A stretch of 64,000 nucleotides of DNA. Source: Flavobacterium sp. J372. GTDB lineage: Bacteria > Bacteroidota > Bacteroidia > Flavobacteriales > Flavobacteriaceae. This document shows positions 16,780 through 25,763 of this stretch, in pieces. The stretch is taken from contig NZ_JAJOMZ010000004.1 in the NCBI RefSeq assembly GCF_024699965.1, forward strand, positions 372,001-436,000. The letters run 5' to 3'. A program made the translations under genes and the position numbers. Numbering within the stretch: position 1 is the stretch's first letter; every line of letters starts with the position of its first letter. The notes under the pieces were generated by a model. It was not told where the DNA came from and searched no databases. It saw only the letters and a list, made by a program, of their open reading frames with translations.

Positions 16780-17829
16780 ATGAAAACAAAACTACTCCAC
16801 TTACTATTGTTGCTGCTATGCGCAGGCAGCTTCGCGCAGACACTTGGCGAGTTTAAGCCGAAAGACCAATCTAACGGACTTAGTAAGCTAAAAAATGCTA
16901 AGCGCATCTACATCTCGGGGTTTGAAGTAAACTTCCAGGTGTACAACGAAAAAGAAAAATTTAAACAAGGGGGCTCTATGCTTGGCGGCGGCATGAAGGG
17001 CGATGCGCAAACTTCGCTATCTGTGGGGCTTGAAGGCCTTGATGAAAAAACAGTCCAGGAAATTACAGATAAGCTGTATGCCGACTACATTGCCAAGCTA
17101 AAAGCAAAAGGCCTTACTATCATAACTGCTGACGAGGCTGCCAGAACAGAAACCTATGCTGATTATATGCGGCAGCAGGGCGGCAAAATTACACTAGCAG
17201 AAATACCGGGTGTAATGACCAGCTCTCCCACAGGTTTTGAATACTTTATAAAAGGACTTGACAAAAAAGGCAAAGCAAAAAAGGGTGGTTTTCTTGGTAA
17301 TGAAACAATGCTTTTCCCACGCCTGTCTCGTGACCTTGATGATGCTATTATAGGAAATGTTGATATCACAGTGCTGTTTGTAAGCGATAAAGGAGCCTTT
17401 CAGGGTAATGGCGCAAAATTGAAGGTCTCTACTAATCTCAGATTGGTTGACAGTGAGGGCATTATTACAACCAATGATGCCAAAATTAAATTTAAAGGTT
17501 CTAATGATGTAACGTATGTAACAAGCACTGTAGGCTTTTATCACGGCAAGATGGGGGCTGGGAGCACATCAGCCTATATAGGTACATTGGGCAAGCCCCT
17601 GGCCATAAACGGAGTAATTGACGAAGCTACAGTAACCAGCTATGCAGCCGGCAGCCGGGATGCGCTTGGCACGTCCACAATATACGGGACATTTTACAGC
17701 GTACGCGATGGAAATACTGCAAAGGCTAAGGTAATACCTGTTGACCCTGCCAAATACAGCACCGGGGTATATGCCGCTGCAAAGAAATTTCTGGATTATC
17801 ATACCGACGAGTTCCTGAAATCTTTTTAA
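16780..17829 (+). CDS. Secreted hypothetical protein
   Basis: The 349-aa protein has a signal peptide (MKTKLLHLLLLLLCAGSFAQ). The mature part is soluble with alternating charged and Gly-rich stretches (GGSMLGGGMKGDAQ, KKGKAKKGGFLGN) and an alpha/beta appearance (RIYISGFEVNFQVY, IGNVDITVLFVSD). It has no lipobox, transmembrane segment or T9SS sorting domain, so a periplasmic location is likely. I do not recognise the family. It is a single-gene unit with its own promoter and a terminator shared with the convergent glycosyltransferase gene. Confidence 0.85.
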   Translation: MKTKLLHLLLLLLCAGSFAQTLGEFKPKDQSNGLSKLKNAKRIYISGFEVNFQVYNEKEKFKQGGSMLGGGMKGDAQTSLSVGLEGLDEKTVQEITDKLYADYIAKLKAKGLTIITADEAARTETYADYMRQQGGKITLAEIPGVMTSSPTGFEYFIKGLDKKGKAKKGGFLGNETMLFPRLSRDLDDAIIGNVDITVLFVSDKGAFQGNGAKLKVSTNLRLVDSEGIITTNDAKIKFKGSNDVTYVTSTVGFYHGKMGAGSTSAYIGTLGKPLAINGVIDEATVTSYAAGSRDALGTSTIYGTFYSVRDGNTAKAKVIPVDPAKYSTGVYAAAKKFLDYHTDEFLKSF

Positions 17830-17851
17830 TAATAGTCACCACAAAAATAAT

Positions 17852-17882
17852 AAAGGGCAACATCTTCATGTTGCTCTTTTAT
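17852..17882. terminator. Bidirectional terminator between convergent genes
   Basis: AAGGGCAACAT (17853-17863) pairs with ATGTTGCTCTT (17868-17878) around a TCTT loop, with A-rich and T-rich flanks. It serves the + gene ending at 17829 and the - gene ending at 17883. Confidence 0.8.
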
Positions 17883-18920
17883 TTAAGAGATGGTCAATAT
17901 ACTCTTTACTGCAGTAACAACATCTTCAACCGAATTATCACATACATTTACATAGTCGCTACCATTTCCGTATGGTGTATACATTTCTGCATTAGCTGCC
18001 TTAAAGAGCCCTACAGTAGTGGTTTGAGCTGCCGAAGCTAAATGCATAACCCCGCTGTCAGCGCCAATAAATAATCTGCAGTTTGAAATAAAAGCCCCCA
18101 GCTCACGGATGTCTCTTGTATAGTATGATGGAGCTTTAAAATCTATCTGTGATGTGTTTTCTATCGGCAGCGCTTCAACAATATTATACCCTGGGAAATT
18201 TTCCTGAAGTTTGGTGTAAAATGTTTCCCACCATCCTACCGATAGTTTTTTGCCTCCGGTTGCATTTGTAAAAAGGCATATGGTTTCCTTTTCAGGTTGT
18301 GGCGCTATTGCGTCAAGTGCTTTTTTGCCTTCAGCTTTTTCTTCTTCAGAAAGTTTTATGTCAAGCAGCGGCACATTCATATTTACAATATTACAGCCTT
18401 CAATCGAAAGAAATTTCCTGAGGTTATAAACCGGATATTTTGCCATATGTTCAGTTGCTGACTCATCAAAATCGTCACCAAAAAATTTAATTTTTGATGT
18501 TGCCACTAATGTTGACAGCCTTCCTGAAGATGAATTTTTTATAACGTTGATAACAAGGTCATATTTTTTTGACTTGAGCTGAAACCACTTAAAAATATAT
18601 GCAGGCAGCTGCCTGAATGGCTTTTTTGGAAGTCGGATTATGCGGTCAATGTTTGTATAGTTTTTAAAAATAATAGGCGCCAGGTTTCCCCGCACAAAAA
18701 GATCGATTTTACAATTGGGGCAAATGGCAGTAACTTCCTGTACCAGCGGTGTTATAAGCAACAGGTTACCAAGGCGGTCATTTGGTCGGCTTATAAGTAT
18801 GCGCTTAATTTCCAGATTTTGATTTTTTGAATATTTAGCCGCAGACGACTTGCCAATATTACGCGTAAGGCCACGCATAATCTTGCTGCGAATCTTATTA
18901 ACCTTAACTTTAAAGCTCAT
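17883..18920 (-). CDS. Glycosyltransferase family 9 (heptosyltransferase-like)
   Basis: This is a 345-aa protein. After a basic N-terminal extension it has the GT9 donor-side start ILISRPNDRLGNLLLITPLV (about residues 41-60). The nucleotide-sugar site GADSGVMHLASA..TVGLF lies near residues 285-305. GT9 enzymes such as WaaC/WaaF transfer heptose or related sugars onto lipopolysaccharide core on the cytoplasmic face of the inner membrane. The acceptor cannot be read from the sequence. It stands alone, convergent with the secreted protein on its left. Confidence 0.88.
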   Translation of the reverse strand: MSFKVKVNKIRSKIMRGLTRNIGKSSAAKYSKNQNLEIKRILISRPNDRLGNLLLITPLVQEVTAICPNCKIDLFVRGNLAPIIFKNYTNIDRIIRLPKKPFRQLPAYIFKWFQLKSKKYDLVINVIKNSSSGRLSTLVATSKIKFFGDDFDESATEHMAKYPVYNLRKFLSIEGCNIVNMNVPLLDIKLSEEEKAEGKKALDAIAPQPEKETICLFTNATGGKKLSVGWWETFYTKLQENFPGYNIVEALPIENTSQIDFKAPSYYTRDIRELGAFISNCRLFIGADSGVMHLASAAQTTTVGLFKAANAEMYTPYGNGSDYVNVCDNSVEDVVTAVKSILTIS

Positions 18921-19023
18921 GATTACCCTTACTGCTACAAATATTAAACTTGTAAATGTAAAGGGAGGTACCCTTATAAAAATGTTAAATCAGAAATATA
19001 ACAATTTATTGTTATTTGCGGCA

Positions 19024-19689
19024 TCAGCGGGCTTTGCGCATGGAAACCTGGCGTTTTGTAACAAGCACAACATCTTCTTTAGTAATGGCATAAATTATAT
19101 CATGCTCCTGTGGCTCCAACACATATGTTCCTGTGAATTCGCCAAATGCGGGGAGTATCATTTGTGCCGGTGAGCGAAAGAAACACGGCAGTTGTACAAA
19201 CTGCCTGCCCATGCCCGACAGCAGCACCGCAGGGTGTATGTGGCCTGACAATGTAAACAGGCCTTCGCGCTCTTCAGGATGGTGTGTAAGCAAGAAACCG
19301 TCAAGCACCCACTCGCTCACAACCTGTACTTCAAGGTCGTGGTATTTTTTAGGATTGATGATATCATGATTGCCGGCAACAAGTATAATAGGCAGGCGCG
19401 TGGCATTTACCCAGTCTGTAAACAACTGCCATTCATTGTTAAGCGTGCTATGGAAGAGATCGCCTAAAAAGCATATGACCTCAGGGTTGAAGTATTCAAC
19501 AGCGTTATCAAGCTTCAGGAAGTTTTTGTAAATAGCGCCGTCAGGCAGGGCTGAACCGTGTTTGCGGAAGTGCGAAATTTTGCCCAGGTGTACATCGCTT
19601 ATCAGCAACATACGCTTTTCTACCCAATACAGCGCGCCCGAACAATGCAGTACAAACGCGCGGCCATTTATGTCAATCTCTAATGTCAT
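19024..19689 (-). CDS. pdeM: Ligase-associated DNA damage response endonuclease PdeM
   Basis: This 221-aa calcineurin-like phosphoesterase has the metal-binding motifs SDVHLGK (D32, H34), GDLFH (D77), GNHD (107-109) and SGHIHP. Sequence and size fit PdeM, the nuclease of the ligase-associated DNA damage response (LDDR) set. Helicase, ligase and exonuclease genes of the same set lie just upstream on the same strand. It is separated from the helicase gene by a small gene on the opposite strand and has its own -7 motif, so it is probably transcribed separately. Confidence 0.92.
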   Translation of the reverse strand: MTLEIDINGRAFVLHCSGALYWVEKRMLLISDVHLGKISHFRKHGSALPDGAIYKNFLKLDNAVEYFNPEVICFLGDLFHSTLNNEWQLFTDWVNATRLPIILVAGNHDIINPKKYHDLEVQVVSEWVLDGFLLTHHPEEREGLFTLSGHIHPAVLLSGMGRQFVQLPCFFRSPAQMILPAFGEFTGTYVLEPQEHDIIYAITKEDVVLVTKRQVSMRKAR

Positions 19690-19714
19690 TTAATCCCCTC
19701 GTCATTTGGAGGCA

Positions 19715-19722
19715 CAAAGATA
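19715..19722 (-). promoter_or_regulatory. -7 promoter element of pdeM
   Basis: The minus strand reads TATCTTTG, 25 nt before the ATG at 19689. This supports separate transcription of pdeM from the rest of the LDDR set. Confidence 0.5.
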
Positions 19723-19792
19723 CATAAACGTTATTCTTGAAATAGTTAAAACAGCGTATCAGGAAAATTACTATGTTTGGAAAAAAGAACAA

Positions 19793-19993
19793 ATGAGATA
19801 CGTGATTGCGTTTTTCTTGCCGTGGTTGTCGCTTATTCTGCAAGGTAAAATTGTAAGCGGTATTGTTTGCCTTATTTTACAGGTAACAATTATTGGATGG
19901 ATACCGGCCGCAATATGGGCGTTTACATCACTTAACCGCATGTATGCCGATAGGCGAACCACCAGGATTATCCGGGCAATGGGCGGAAGATAA
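19793..19993 (+). CDS. YqaE/Pmp3-family small membrane protein
   Basis: The 66-aa protein starts at ATG 19793 (MRYVIAFFLPWLSLILQG), after a purine-rich GGAAAAAAG stretch. The upstream in-frame extension to 19706 is polar and unlike the family, so the short start is preferred. Two hydrophobic segments are separated by GK (QGKIVSGIVCLILQ, TIIGWIPAAIWAF), followed by a basic tail. That is the Pmp3/YqaE proteolipid pattern, linked elsewhere to membrane potential and salt stress. It lies inside the LDDR gene set but on the opposite strand, convergent with the helicase gene (13-nt gap) and divergent from pdeM. Confidence 0.8.
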   Translation: MRYVIAFFLPWLSLILQGKIVSGIVCLILQVTIIGWIPAAIWAFTSLNRMYADRRTTRIIRAMGGR

Positions 19994-20006
19994 TTACCAG
20001 AGCGTA

Positions 20007-22475
20007 CTAACTATCCCCTTTCATATAGCTTGCTGTCATACGTTTTATTCTGTCTGCCAGAGTTTCGCTGGTAAGTTTTTCACGAAGCCTGTCAGTAATA
20101 ATAGGGAAACTGAATGGAGTCGGCTTTTCGCATTGCTTCCAGACAATGGTCTGGTTTTGTATCCGCTCAAGGGCTATCAGCAATCGTCCTTCTTCCAATT
20201 GGTGCTCAAATGTTTCACGATAGGCCTGTGTGAACAGTAAATTATTAGGTTCATAATCCCTGAACACATCAAATATCAGTTGCGAACTGCTTTGCAGGTG
20301 CTTGGTCTTGACTACCTTTCCGGGATAACCTGTAAATACCAACCCTGCAATCACGGCAATATCACGAAATTTACGCCGGGCCATTTCAGTAGAATTAAGG
20401 CTGGCCTGCAAATCGGCATGGAGGTGATGCGGCGTGAACAGGTCATTATCTAAAACAGCCTGCATATCGATTTCTTTATCAGATAGCAGCTCAAAACCAT
20501 AGTCATTATAGGCAAGGGAGAATGTTATGGGCGACAACAGACTAATCCTGTAGGCCATAACGCTTGCCAGGGCTTCATGAACATATCGCCCTTCAAACGG
20601 ATAAAAAATGGCATGGTAGCCTTCGCGGGTTTTAAACGTTTCAATCAGGAATTCCTCATCCGTAGGTACAATGCTTTCTTTGCGCTGGCGTTTGAACATG
20701 GGGGCAAGCGCACGCAATTCGCGCGACATGGTATCGGTATTGGCTGCATACATTTCTTCACGTATCAGTTCGCTCATTTGTGAGGATAAGGTGAGCCTGC
20801 CTCCCATCCAGCTGGCATGTACCGCCTTAGCGCCGGGGTTAGCCATCCTCACCAGCACCTCCATATTTTTTACGCGATGAAGCTCCAGTTTTCGTCCCGC
20901 AAAAATGAAAACGTCTCCGGGATTTAATTTTGATATAAACCATTCTTCAACGCTGCCTATATATCCCCCGCCAAAGAACTTAACGTTCATAACCGAGTCA
21001 CCTACTATTGTACCTATCTGCATCCTGTGCCGCAGAGCAACTGCCTTACTATGCACCTTGAACTTACCGTCGGCTTCTATTTCTACCTTTTTAAACTCGT
21101 CATATGCACGAAGGCTCTGGCTGCCTTTTGTAATGAAGTTGAGACAGAATTGCCACTCCTCTTCCGTCATTCCCTGAAAGCAAAATGTAGTCTTCACCTC
21201 CTTATAGATTTCATCAGGATAAAAACCATCACTTACGGCCAATGACACGAGATACTGAACAAGCACATCCCAACTGTTTAGATAAGGCACACGGTCTTCC
21301 ACTACCGTTTCTTTCACTGCACGTTTCAGGGCTGATGCTTCTATCAGCTCAATGGCATGCGTGGCGAGGAAGTAGATGTTGCTTTCCTGCCCCGGCCTAT
21401 GCCCGCTTCGTCCTGCCCGTTGCAAAAAACGCGCAACACCTTTTGGCCCGCCTATCTGTACCACGGTTTCAACGGGTGCAAAGTCGACACCCAAATCCAG
21501 GCTTGAGGTGCAGATAACAGCTTTTAGCCGTTCATCGCGTATAGCCTGCTCTACCCACTGCCGCGTTTCTTTAGCAATGCTTCCGTGATGCATAGCCATT
21601 TCGCCTGCAAATTCCGGATACTTTTCAAGCAGCGCCTGGTACCATACTTCGCACTGCGAACGTACGTTTGTGAACACCAGCGTAGTCTGGCTTTTCTTTA
21701 TGATTTTCGCTACCTCATCAACCAGGTGAAGGCCCATGTGCCCCCGCCACGGGTAGGCGTCCATCTTTTCAGGAACTACTGAGATAACATTTATCTTCTT
21801 GTTGATGTGCGCGCGTATCATCTGTGCGTTCTCAAGCGCTTCGGGGTCAGTTCCCAAAAGCACCTGCATGGCCTGTTCCAGATTGCCTATGGTGGCCGAT
21901 ATCCCCCAGATACGCATTTTTGGCGCTACAGCTTTGAGGCGACTTAATGCCAGCTCCACCTGCACACCTCTTTTGGTGCCGAGCAGCTCATGCCATTCGT
22001 CAATGATAATTGCTCCGCAAGTTTTAAAGACAGAAGTATAGTCTTTGGATGCGAGCATCAGCTGCATGCTTTCGGGTGTGGTTATGAGCAGGTCGGGCAT
22101 TGTTTTTTTCTGCTTTGACCTTTCAGATGATGATGTATCACCAGTACGTACGCCGACCGTTAATCCCGTCCCTAATTCATCTGCCATACGGCTGGCGGCC
22201 TGCATAATTTCTACAGAAAGCGCCCGTAGCGGCGTTATCCAAATGGCTTTTAATCCCGGCTTGTGTTTTGTCTTATAATTGGGGTTGTTCTTTATATAAT
22301 CCATTATCACCGGCGCCCAAAGTGCATAAGTCTTCCCGCTGCCGGTGGGGGCGTTGAGCAGGCCGTGCTTACCCTGCAAAAAAGCTGTCCACGTTTGTGT
22401 CTGGAACGGAAACGGCTTCCAGCCCCGGCTGTCAAACCAGGAGTTGATTATGTCGAAAAGCTGTTCCCTGTTCAC
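20007..22475 (-). CDS. Ligase-associated DNA damage response DEXH-box helicase (Lhr-core type)
   Basis: This 822-aa superfamily 2 helicase has Walker A GSGKT at residues 45-49, DEWH (DEXH box) at 159-162, motif III SAT at 193-195, and motif VI QRAGRSGHRPG near residue 355. A winged-helix and Lhr-type C-terminal region follows. It is the helicase partner of the LDDR set, and related Lhr-core proteins are 3'-5' DNA or DNA-RNA translocases. It follows the ligase gene after a 162-nt gap that contains a palindromic repeat. Confidence 0.93.
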   Translation of the reverse strand: MNREQLFDIINSWFDSRGWKPFPFQTQTWTAFLQGKHGLLNAPTGSGKTYALWAPVIMDYIKNNPNYKTKHKPGLKAIWITPLRALSVEIMQAASRMADELGTGLTVGVRTGDTSSSERSKQKKTMPDLLITTPESMQLMLASKDYTSVFKTCGAIIIDEWHELLGTKRGVQVELALSRLKAVAPKMRIWGISATIGNLEQAMQVLLGTDPEALENAQMIRAHINKKINVISVVPEKMDAYPWRGHMGLHLVDEVAKIIKKSQTTLVFTNVRSQCEVWYQALLEKYPEFAGEMAMHHGSIAKETRQWVEQAIRDERLKAVICTSSLDLGVDFAPVETVVQIGGPKGVARFLQRAGRSGHRPGQESNIYFLATHAIELIEASALKRAVKETVVEDRVPYLNSWDVLVQYLVSLAVSDGFYPDEIYKEVKTTFCFQGMTEEEWQFCLNFITKGSQSLRAYDEFKKVEIEADGKFKVHSKAVALRHRMQIGTIVGDSVMNVKFFGGGYIGSVEEWFISKLNPGDVFIFAGRKLELHRVKNMEVLVRMANPGAKAVHASWMGGRLTLSSQMSELIREEMYAANTDTMSRELRALAPMFKRQRKESIVPTDEEFLIETFKTREGYHAIFYPFEGRYVHEALASVMAYRISLLSPITFSLAYNDYGFELLSDKEIDMQAVLDNDLFTPHHLHADLQASLNSTEMARRKFRDIAVIAGLVFTGYPGKVVKTKHLQSSSQLIFDVFRDYEPNNLLFTQAYRETFEHQLEEGRLLIALERIQNQTIVWKQCEKPTPFSFPIITDRLREKLTSETLADRIKRMTASYMKGDS

Positions 22476-22510
22476 AGAATTAGTTTAATGTTTAATGTTT
22501 CAGGTTGCTA

Positions 22511-22583
22511 ACCTGCAAGGTCTTTGAGACCTTGTAGGTTTAGTTATTTTATTATACCTACAAGGTTTTGAAAACCTTGCAGG
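22511..22583. repeat. Palindromic intergenic repeat (CCTGCAAGG...CCTTGCAGG)
   Basis: The left arm is 22511-22540 and the right arm 22556-22583. Each arm is itself an imperfect palindrome (CCTGCAAGGTCT/GAGACCTTGTAGG and CCTACAAGG/CCTTGCAGG), and the two arms are inverted copies of each other. Its REP-like build between ligase and helicase genes suggests a dispersed intergenic element, an mRNA-stabilising structure or a terminator. Confidence 0.8.
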
Positions 22584-22637
22584 AAGTGCGTAAGGATGAA
22601 GCTCCGGTTGTCATTTGCTATTTGTTATTTGGAATTT

Positions 22638-24242
22638 CTACTTCGGTATCATCGCTTTTAAATCATCCAACGTATTAGCGTCTTCTATCTTTTTGTCCGT
22701 TCGCCAACGGAGAATACGCGGGAAACGGGTTGCAACGCCGCTTTTATGTCGCCCCGAAAGCGCTATCCCTTCAAAGCCTATTTCAAAGACAAGCTTGGGC
22801 GTTACGCTGCGGACGGGGCCAAAACGTTCCAGTGTATTCTTTTTAATAAAATCATCTACCATACGGAACTCCGCATCTGTTAGTCCGCTATATGCTTTGG
22901 CAAAGGTCACGAGCTCTTTTGTGCCGTCTTCTTTTGTATCCCACAGTGCAAAAGTATAATCGGTAAAGAGCGTGGCACGTCGGCCGCTGCCGCGCATGGC
23001 GTAGGTAAGCACGGCATCTATAGAGAACGGGTCGAGTTTCCATTTCCACCAGTCGCCTTTTTTACGGCCAACTAAGTAAGGCGAATCCTTCCGCTTGAAC
23101 ATGAGGCCTTCGCTGCGAATTTCGCGTGCCTTTGCCCTTTCCATCATTACATCATCCCAACAGCCAAACTCTACCCGCTCTGAAAGATGCAATGGAATCT
23201 GGTAGTCCTTTACGTTTTCATATAGCTCTTCCAACAGCTTTCGCCTTTCAATAAATGGCTTCTGGCGAATGTCTTCCCCTCCCCATTCCAATAGGTCATA
23301 CGCTTTTATGATTACCGGCGTTTTAGCAAGCAATGATGCCGATACCGTTTTGCGCCCTATACGTGTCTGCAGGTCGTTGAACGAACCCACACCACCATCT
23401 ATCCACGGAAGTATCTCTCCGTCAATCACAGTTCCATCCGGAATCACATCCAAAAATTTCCCAAACTCCGGGTATTTGTCTGTCACCAGTTCTTCGCCCC
23501 GGCTCCACACAAACATTTTCCCGTTGCGGATGATGGTCTGGCTGCGTATACCATCCCACTTGTGCTCGGCACTCCAGTCGGCACAATCGCCCAAGCTTTC
23601 GGGTTCGCCCTCGATTGCATAGGCGAGATAGAATGGGTAAGGTTTCGACTCAAAGTCCTGCGCCCGCTCTTCCATCACCAGGTTTTGAAAAGATATCTTT
23701 TCCGGATTCCAGTCGCCCATGAGCTTGTAAGCCAGTACATCTTCATCCACACCCGTAGCTTTTGAGAGCGCCCTTGTCATCAGCTTTTGGCTCACCCCGA
23801 TACGGAAGCTGCCCGTTATCAGCTTGGTGAAAACAAAACGTTCGTAATAGTTCAGCGCCAGCCAGTTTTGATGCAGGTACTCGCGTTTCTCCTCATCGGT
23901 CTTGCGTTTGAGCGTAATCATTTCCTCCACATACTCGGTCAGGGTCTTTTCTGAATGATTATTGCTTGTCGGGATTACCAGGGCAATAGTCTCGGCAAGG
24001 TCGCCCACAATGTGGTAGCTTTCTTCAAAAAGCCAAAGCGGAATGTTAGCCAGTTCACTCGCCCATATCCGCAACAACGTAGTGTTTACGGGGCGCGGTG
24101 GACGGCGGTGCGACAGTATGGCAATCGTCCAGACGCGGTCCTTATCGCTGGCCACGCGGAAATACTCCGTCAAGGCATCTACCTTAACCGAGGTCTTGTT
24201 GCTGCTGTCGAGCGCCTTTATAAGTTCCGCGAAGTTTTTCAT
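22638..24242 (-). CDS. ATP-dependent DNA ligase (LDDR type)
   Basis: The 534-aa ligase has an N-terminal helical DNA-binding domain (about 1-200), an adenylation domain with the motif I lysine in EHKWDGIRSQ (K228) and an OB-fold C-terminus (KRKDSPYLVGRKKGDWWKWK..). Family members seal nicks using ATP and occur next to the exonuclease, helicase and PdeM genes found here. It follows the exonuclease gene after a 120-nt gap that holds an inverted repeat. Confidence 0.93.
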   Translation of the reverse strand: MKNFAELIKALDSSNKTSVKVDALTEYFRVASDKDRVWTIAILSHRRPPRPVNTTLLRIWASELANIPLWLFEESYHIVGDLAETIALVIPTSNNHSEKTLTEYVEEMITLKRKTDEEKREYLHQNWLALNYYERFVFTKLITGSFRIGVSQKLMTRALSKATGVDEDVLAYKLMGDWNPEKISFQNLVMEERAQDFESKPYPFYLAYAIEGEPESLGDCADWSAEHKWDGIRSQTIIRNGKMFVWSRGEELVTDKYPEFGKFLDVIPDGTVIDGEILPWIDGGVGSFNDLQTRIGRKTVSASLLAKTPVIIKAYDLLEWGGEDIRQKPFIERRKLLEELYENVKDYQIPLHLSERVEFGCWDDVMMERAKAREIRSEGLMFKRKDSPYLVGRKKGDWWKWKLDPFSIDAVLTYAMRGSGRRATLFTDYTFALWDTKEDGTKELVTFAKAYSGLTDAEFRMVDDFIKKNTLERFGPVRSVTPKLVFEIGFEGIALSGRHKSGVATRFPRILRWRTDKKIEDANTLDDLKAMIPK

Positions 24243-24287
24243 TCACTCAGTTCAAAAGTTGTAAAGTTGAAAGTTGTAAAGTTTCCA

Positions 24288-24352
24288 GTCAGGCTGAGCT
24301 TGTTGAAGCCTACTATATTTCTCGTACTGCACTTCGACAAGTTCAGTGTGAC
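24288..24352. repeat. REP-like inverted repeat between exonuclease and ligase genes
   Basis: GTCAGGCTGAGCTTGTTGAAGCC (24288-24310) is an inverted copy of TGCACTTCGACAAGTTCAGTGTGAC (24328-24352), with a short A/T-rich loop. CTGAGCTTGTCGAAG-type palindromes are common dispersed intergenic repeats in flavobacterial genomes. Confidence 0.75.
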
Positions 24353-24362
24353 TTTACCGTTC

Positions 24363-25400
24363 CTACATTTCCTCCACATTATCAGCCTCCATATCTTTTG
24401 CATCGGTTACTTCGCCTTCATCGCCTTCGTACTGCGTTTTTTCGGTGCGGGCGTCATACCCCTGTTCGCGCAGGTAGGTGCTGAAGATATCACTGTAGCC
24501 GTGTGTGCATATTATTTTCTCTGCGCCAGTGGCCTTGATGCTCTCCAGCAGTCCCTGCCAGTCGCAATGGTCGCTCAGCACAAAGCCTTTGTCTATAGCC
24601 CGCCTTCTCCTCGCCCCGCGGAACGCCATCCACCCACTTGCCGAGCCTGTGACATACGGCGTCATCTTGCGTATCCAGATGCTGCCGTGCGCGCTTGGCG
24701 GCGCCAGCACAATGCTACCGGGGAAATCTTCTTTCTTTACCTCTGCTGTTACACGTATTGTTTCGGGGAAACTAACCATAGGCCGAAGCACGTTTGTCAT
24801 ATTCTCGACCGCGCCGTGGGTGTATATCCTGCCGATGTTGGGGTCGAGGTATTTTAATAACCGCTGTGCCTTGCCCAGTGTGTACCCGAACAATATCGAC
24901 GTGCGGCCTTCGGCTTTGTTGTTGGCCCACCAGTTGTTTATGTCGTCCATCACTTCCTGCTGCGGAAGCCATTTGAAAGCCGGCAGCCCAAAGGTGTTTT
25001 CGGTAATGAACGTGTGGCATTTTACGACCTCGTAGGGTGTGGAAATGCCGTCATCTTCGGTTTTGTAGTCGCCTGTGAATACCCAAACTTCGCCCTTGTG
25101 CTCTACCCGCACCTGCGCACTGCCGATGATGTGCCCGGCGGGGTGGAATGAGAACGTAACGCCATTGATGGTAAAGGTTTCGCCCCAGTCTTTCCCGGTT
25201 ACGGAGATGTCGCCAAGGCGGTGCTTTATGATGGGCACGTTCATGTGGTGGGTTATGTACTGCCTGTGGCCCCAGCGGCTATGGTCGGCATGGCCGTGGG
25301 TGATGATGGCCTTATCTACCGGGCGCCACGGGTCGAGGTACACATCGGCCTGCGCGCAGTAAATGCCTTTATCGTTAAATGCCAGCAGGGGCTGTTTCAT
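24363..25400 (-). CDS. Ligase-associated DNA damage response exonuclease (MBL/beta-CASP fold)
   Basis: The 345-aa protein has the metallo-beta-lactamase metal motif THGHADHS (H35, H37, D39, H40), HPAGHIIGSAQV, TGDY and a late SDHCDW histidine. It is the SNM1/Pso2-like exonuclease of the LDDR set and the first of its genes, followed on the same strand by ligase and helicase. The C-terminus is an acidic tail (EGDEGEVTDAKDMEADNVEEM). Confidence 0.92.
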   Translation of the reverse strand: MKQPLLAFNDKGIYCAQADVYLDPWRPVDKAIITHGHADHSRWGHRQYITHHMNVPIIKHRLGDISVTGKDWGETFTINGVTFSFHPAGHIIGSAQVRVEHKGEVWVFTGDYKTEDDGISTPYEVVKCHTFITENTFGLPAFKWLPQQEVMDDINNWWANNKAEGRTSILFGYTLGKAQRLLKYLDPNIGRIYTHGAVENMTNVLRPMVSFPETIRVTAEVKKEDFPGSIVLAPPSAHGSIWIRKMTPYVTGSASGWMAFRGARRRRAIDKGFVLSDHCDWQGLLESIKATGAEKIICTHGYSDIFSTYLREQGYDARTEKTQYEGDEGEVTDAKDMEADNVEEM

Positions 25401-25507
25401 AGTGTTGCTTTGTACACTAAGTTACGGCAATTGTAGGATTTTTAAGCGGGGTTAAGGGAAGTTTAACGGTTGTTGATAAGAGTACTTCTGTGAGGAATAA
25501 TTTATTT

Positions 25508-25515
25508 TATATTTG
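25508..25515 (+). promoter_or_regulatory. -7 promoter element of the unknown gene pair
   Basis: TATATTTG matches TAnnTTTG and lies 17 nt before the ATG at 25533. It faces away from the LDDR genes. Confidence 0.5.
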
Positions 25516-25532
25516 TAAACAAACCCGAGACA

Positions 25533-25763
25533 ATGATTGATTTTCAAAATATTTTTTACCCTGCGAGGGTAGTTGAACTGCCAAACGATGGCGAAGTCCT
25601 GATTTCTGTTACTTCTTTAAATGATGTTTTATTGAAAGATGATGACCATGTATTTGATGAAGCGAGGTATGTAGACGATCAAATATTTTATTTTGTCGAG
25701 GATAGCCAAATAAATTTAGACGATGAAGAACTTATTACCTTACTAACTAAAGAAGTTACATGA
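25533..25763 (+). CDS. Small acidic protein of unknown function
   Basis: The 76-aa protein is strongly acidic, with clusters such as LLKDDDHVFDEARYVDD and INLDDEEL. It has no signal peptide or membrane segment. Its stop overlaps the start of the next gene (ATGA at 25760-25763), so the two are translationally coupled. The small acidic first gene plus nuclease-like second gene resembles an inhibitor-effector or antitoxin-toxin layout, but no family is recognised. Confidence 0.75.
   Translation: MIDFQNIFYPARVVELPNDGEVLISVTSLNDVLLKDDDHVFDEARYVDDQIFYFVEDSQINLDDEELITLLTKEVT

Noticed and set aside
22740..24260. Plus-strand open frames opposite the ligase gene, including part of a 300-codon frame at 23955-24857
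   Set aside because: They are antisense to intact ligase and exonuclease genes and span their intergenic repeat; no protein family features.
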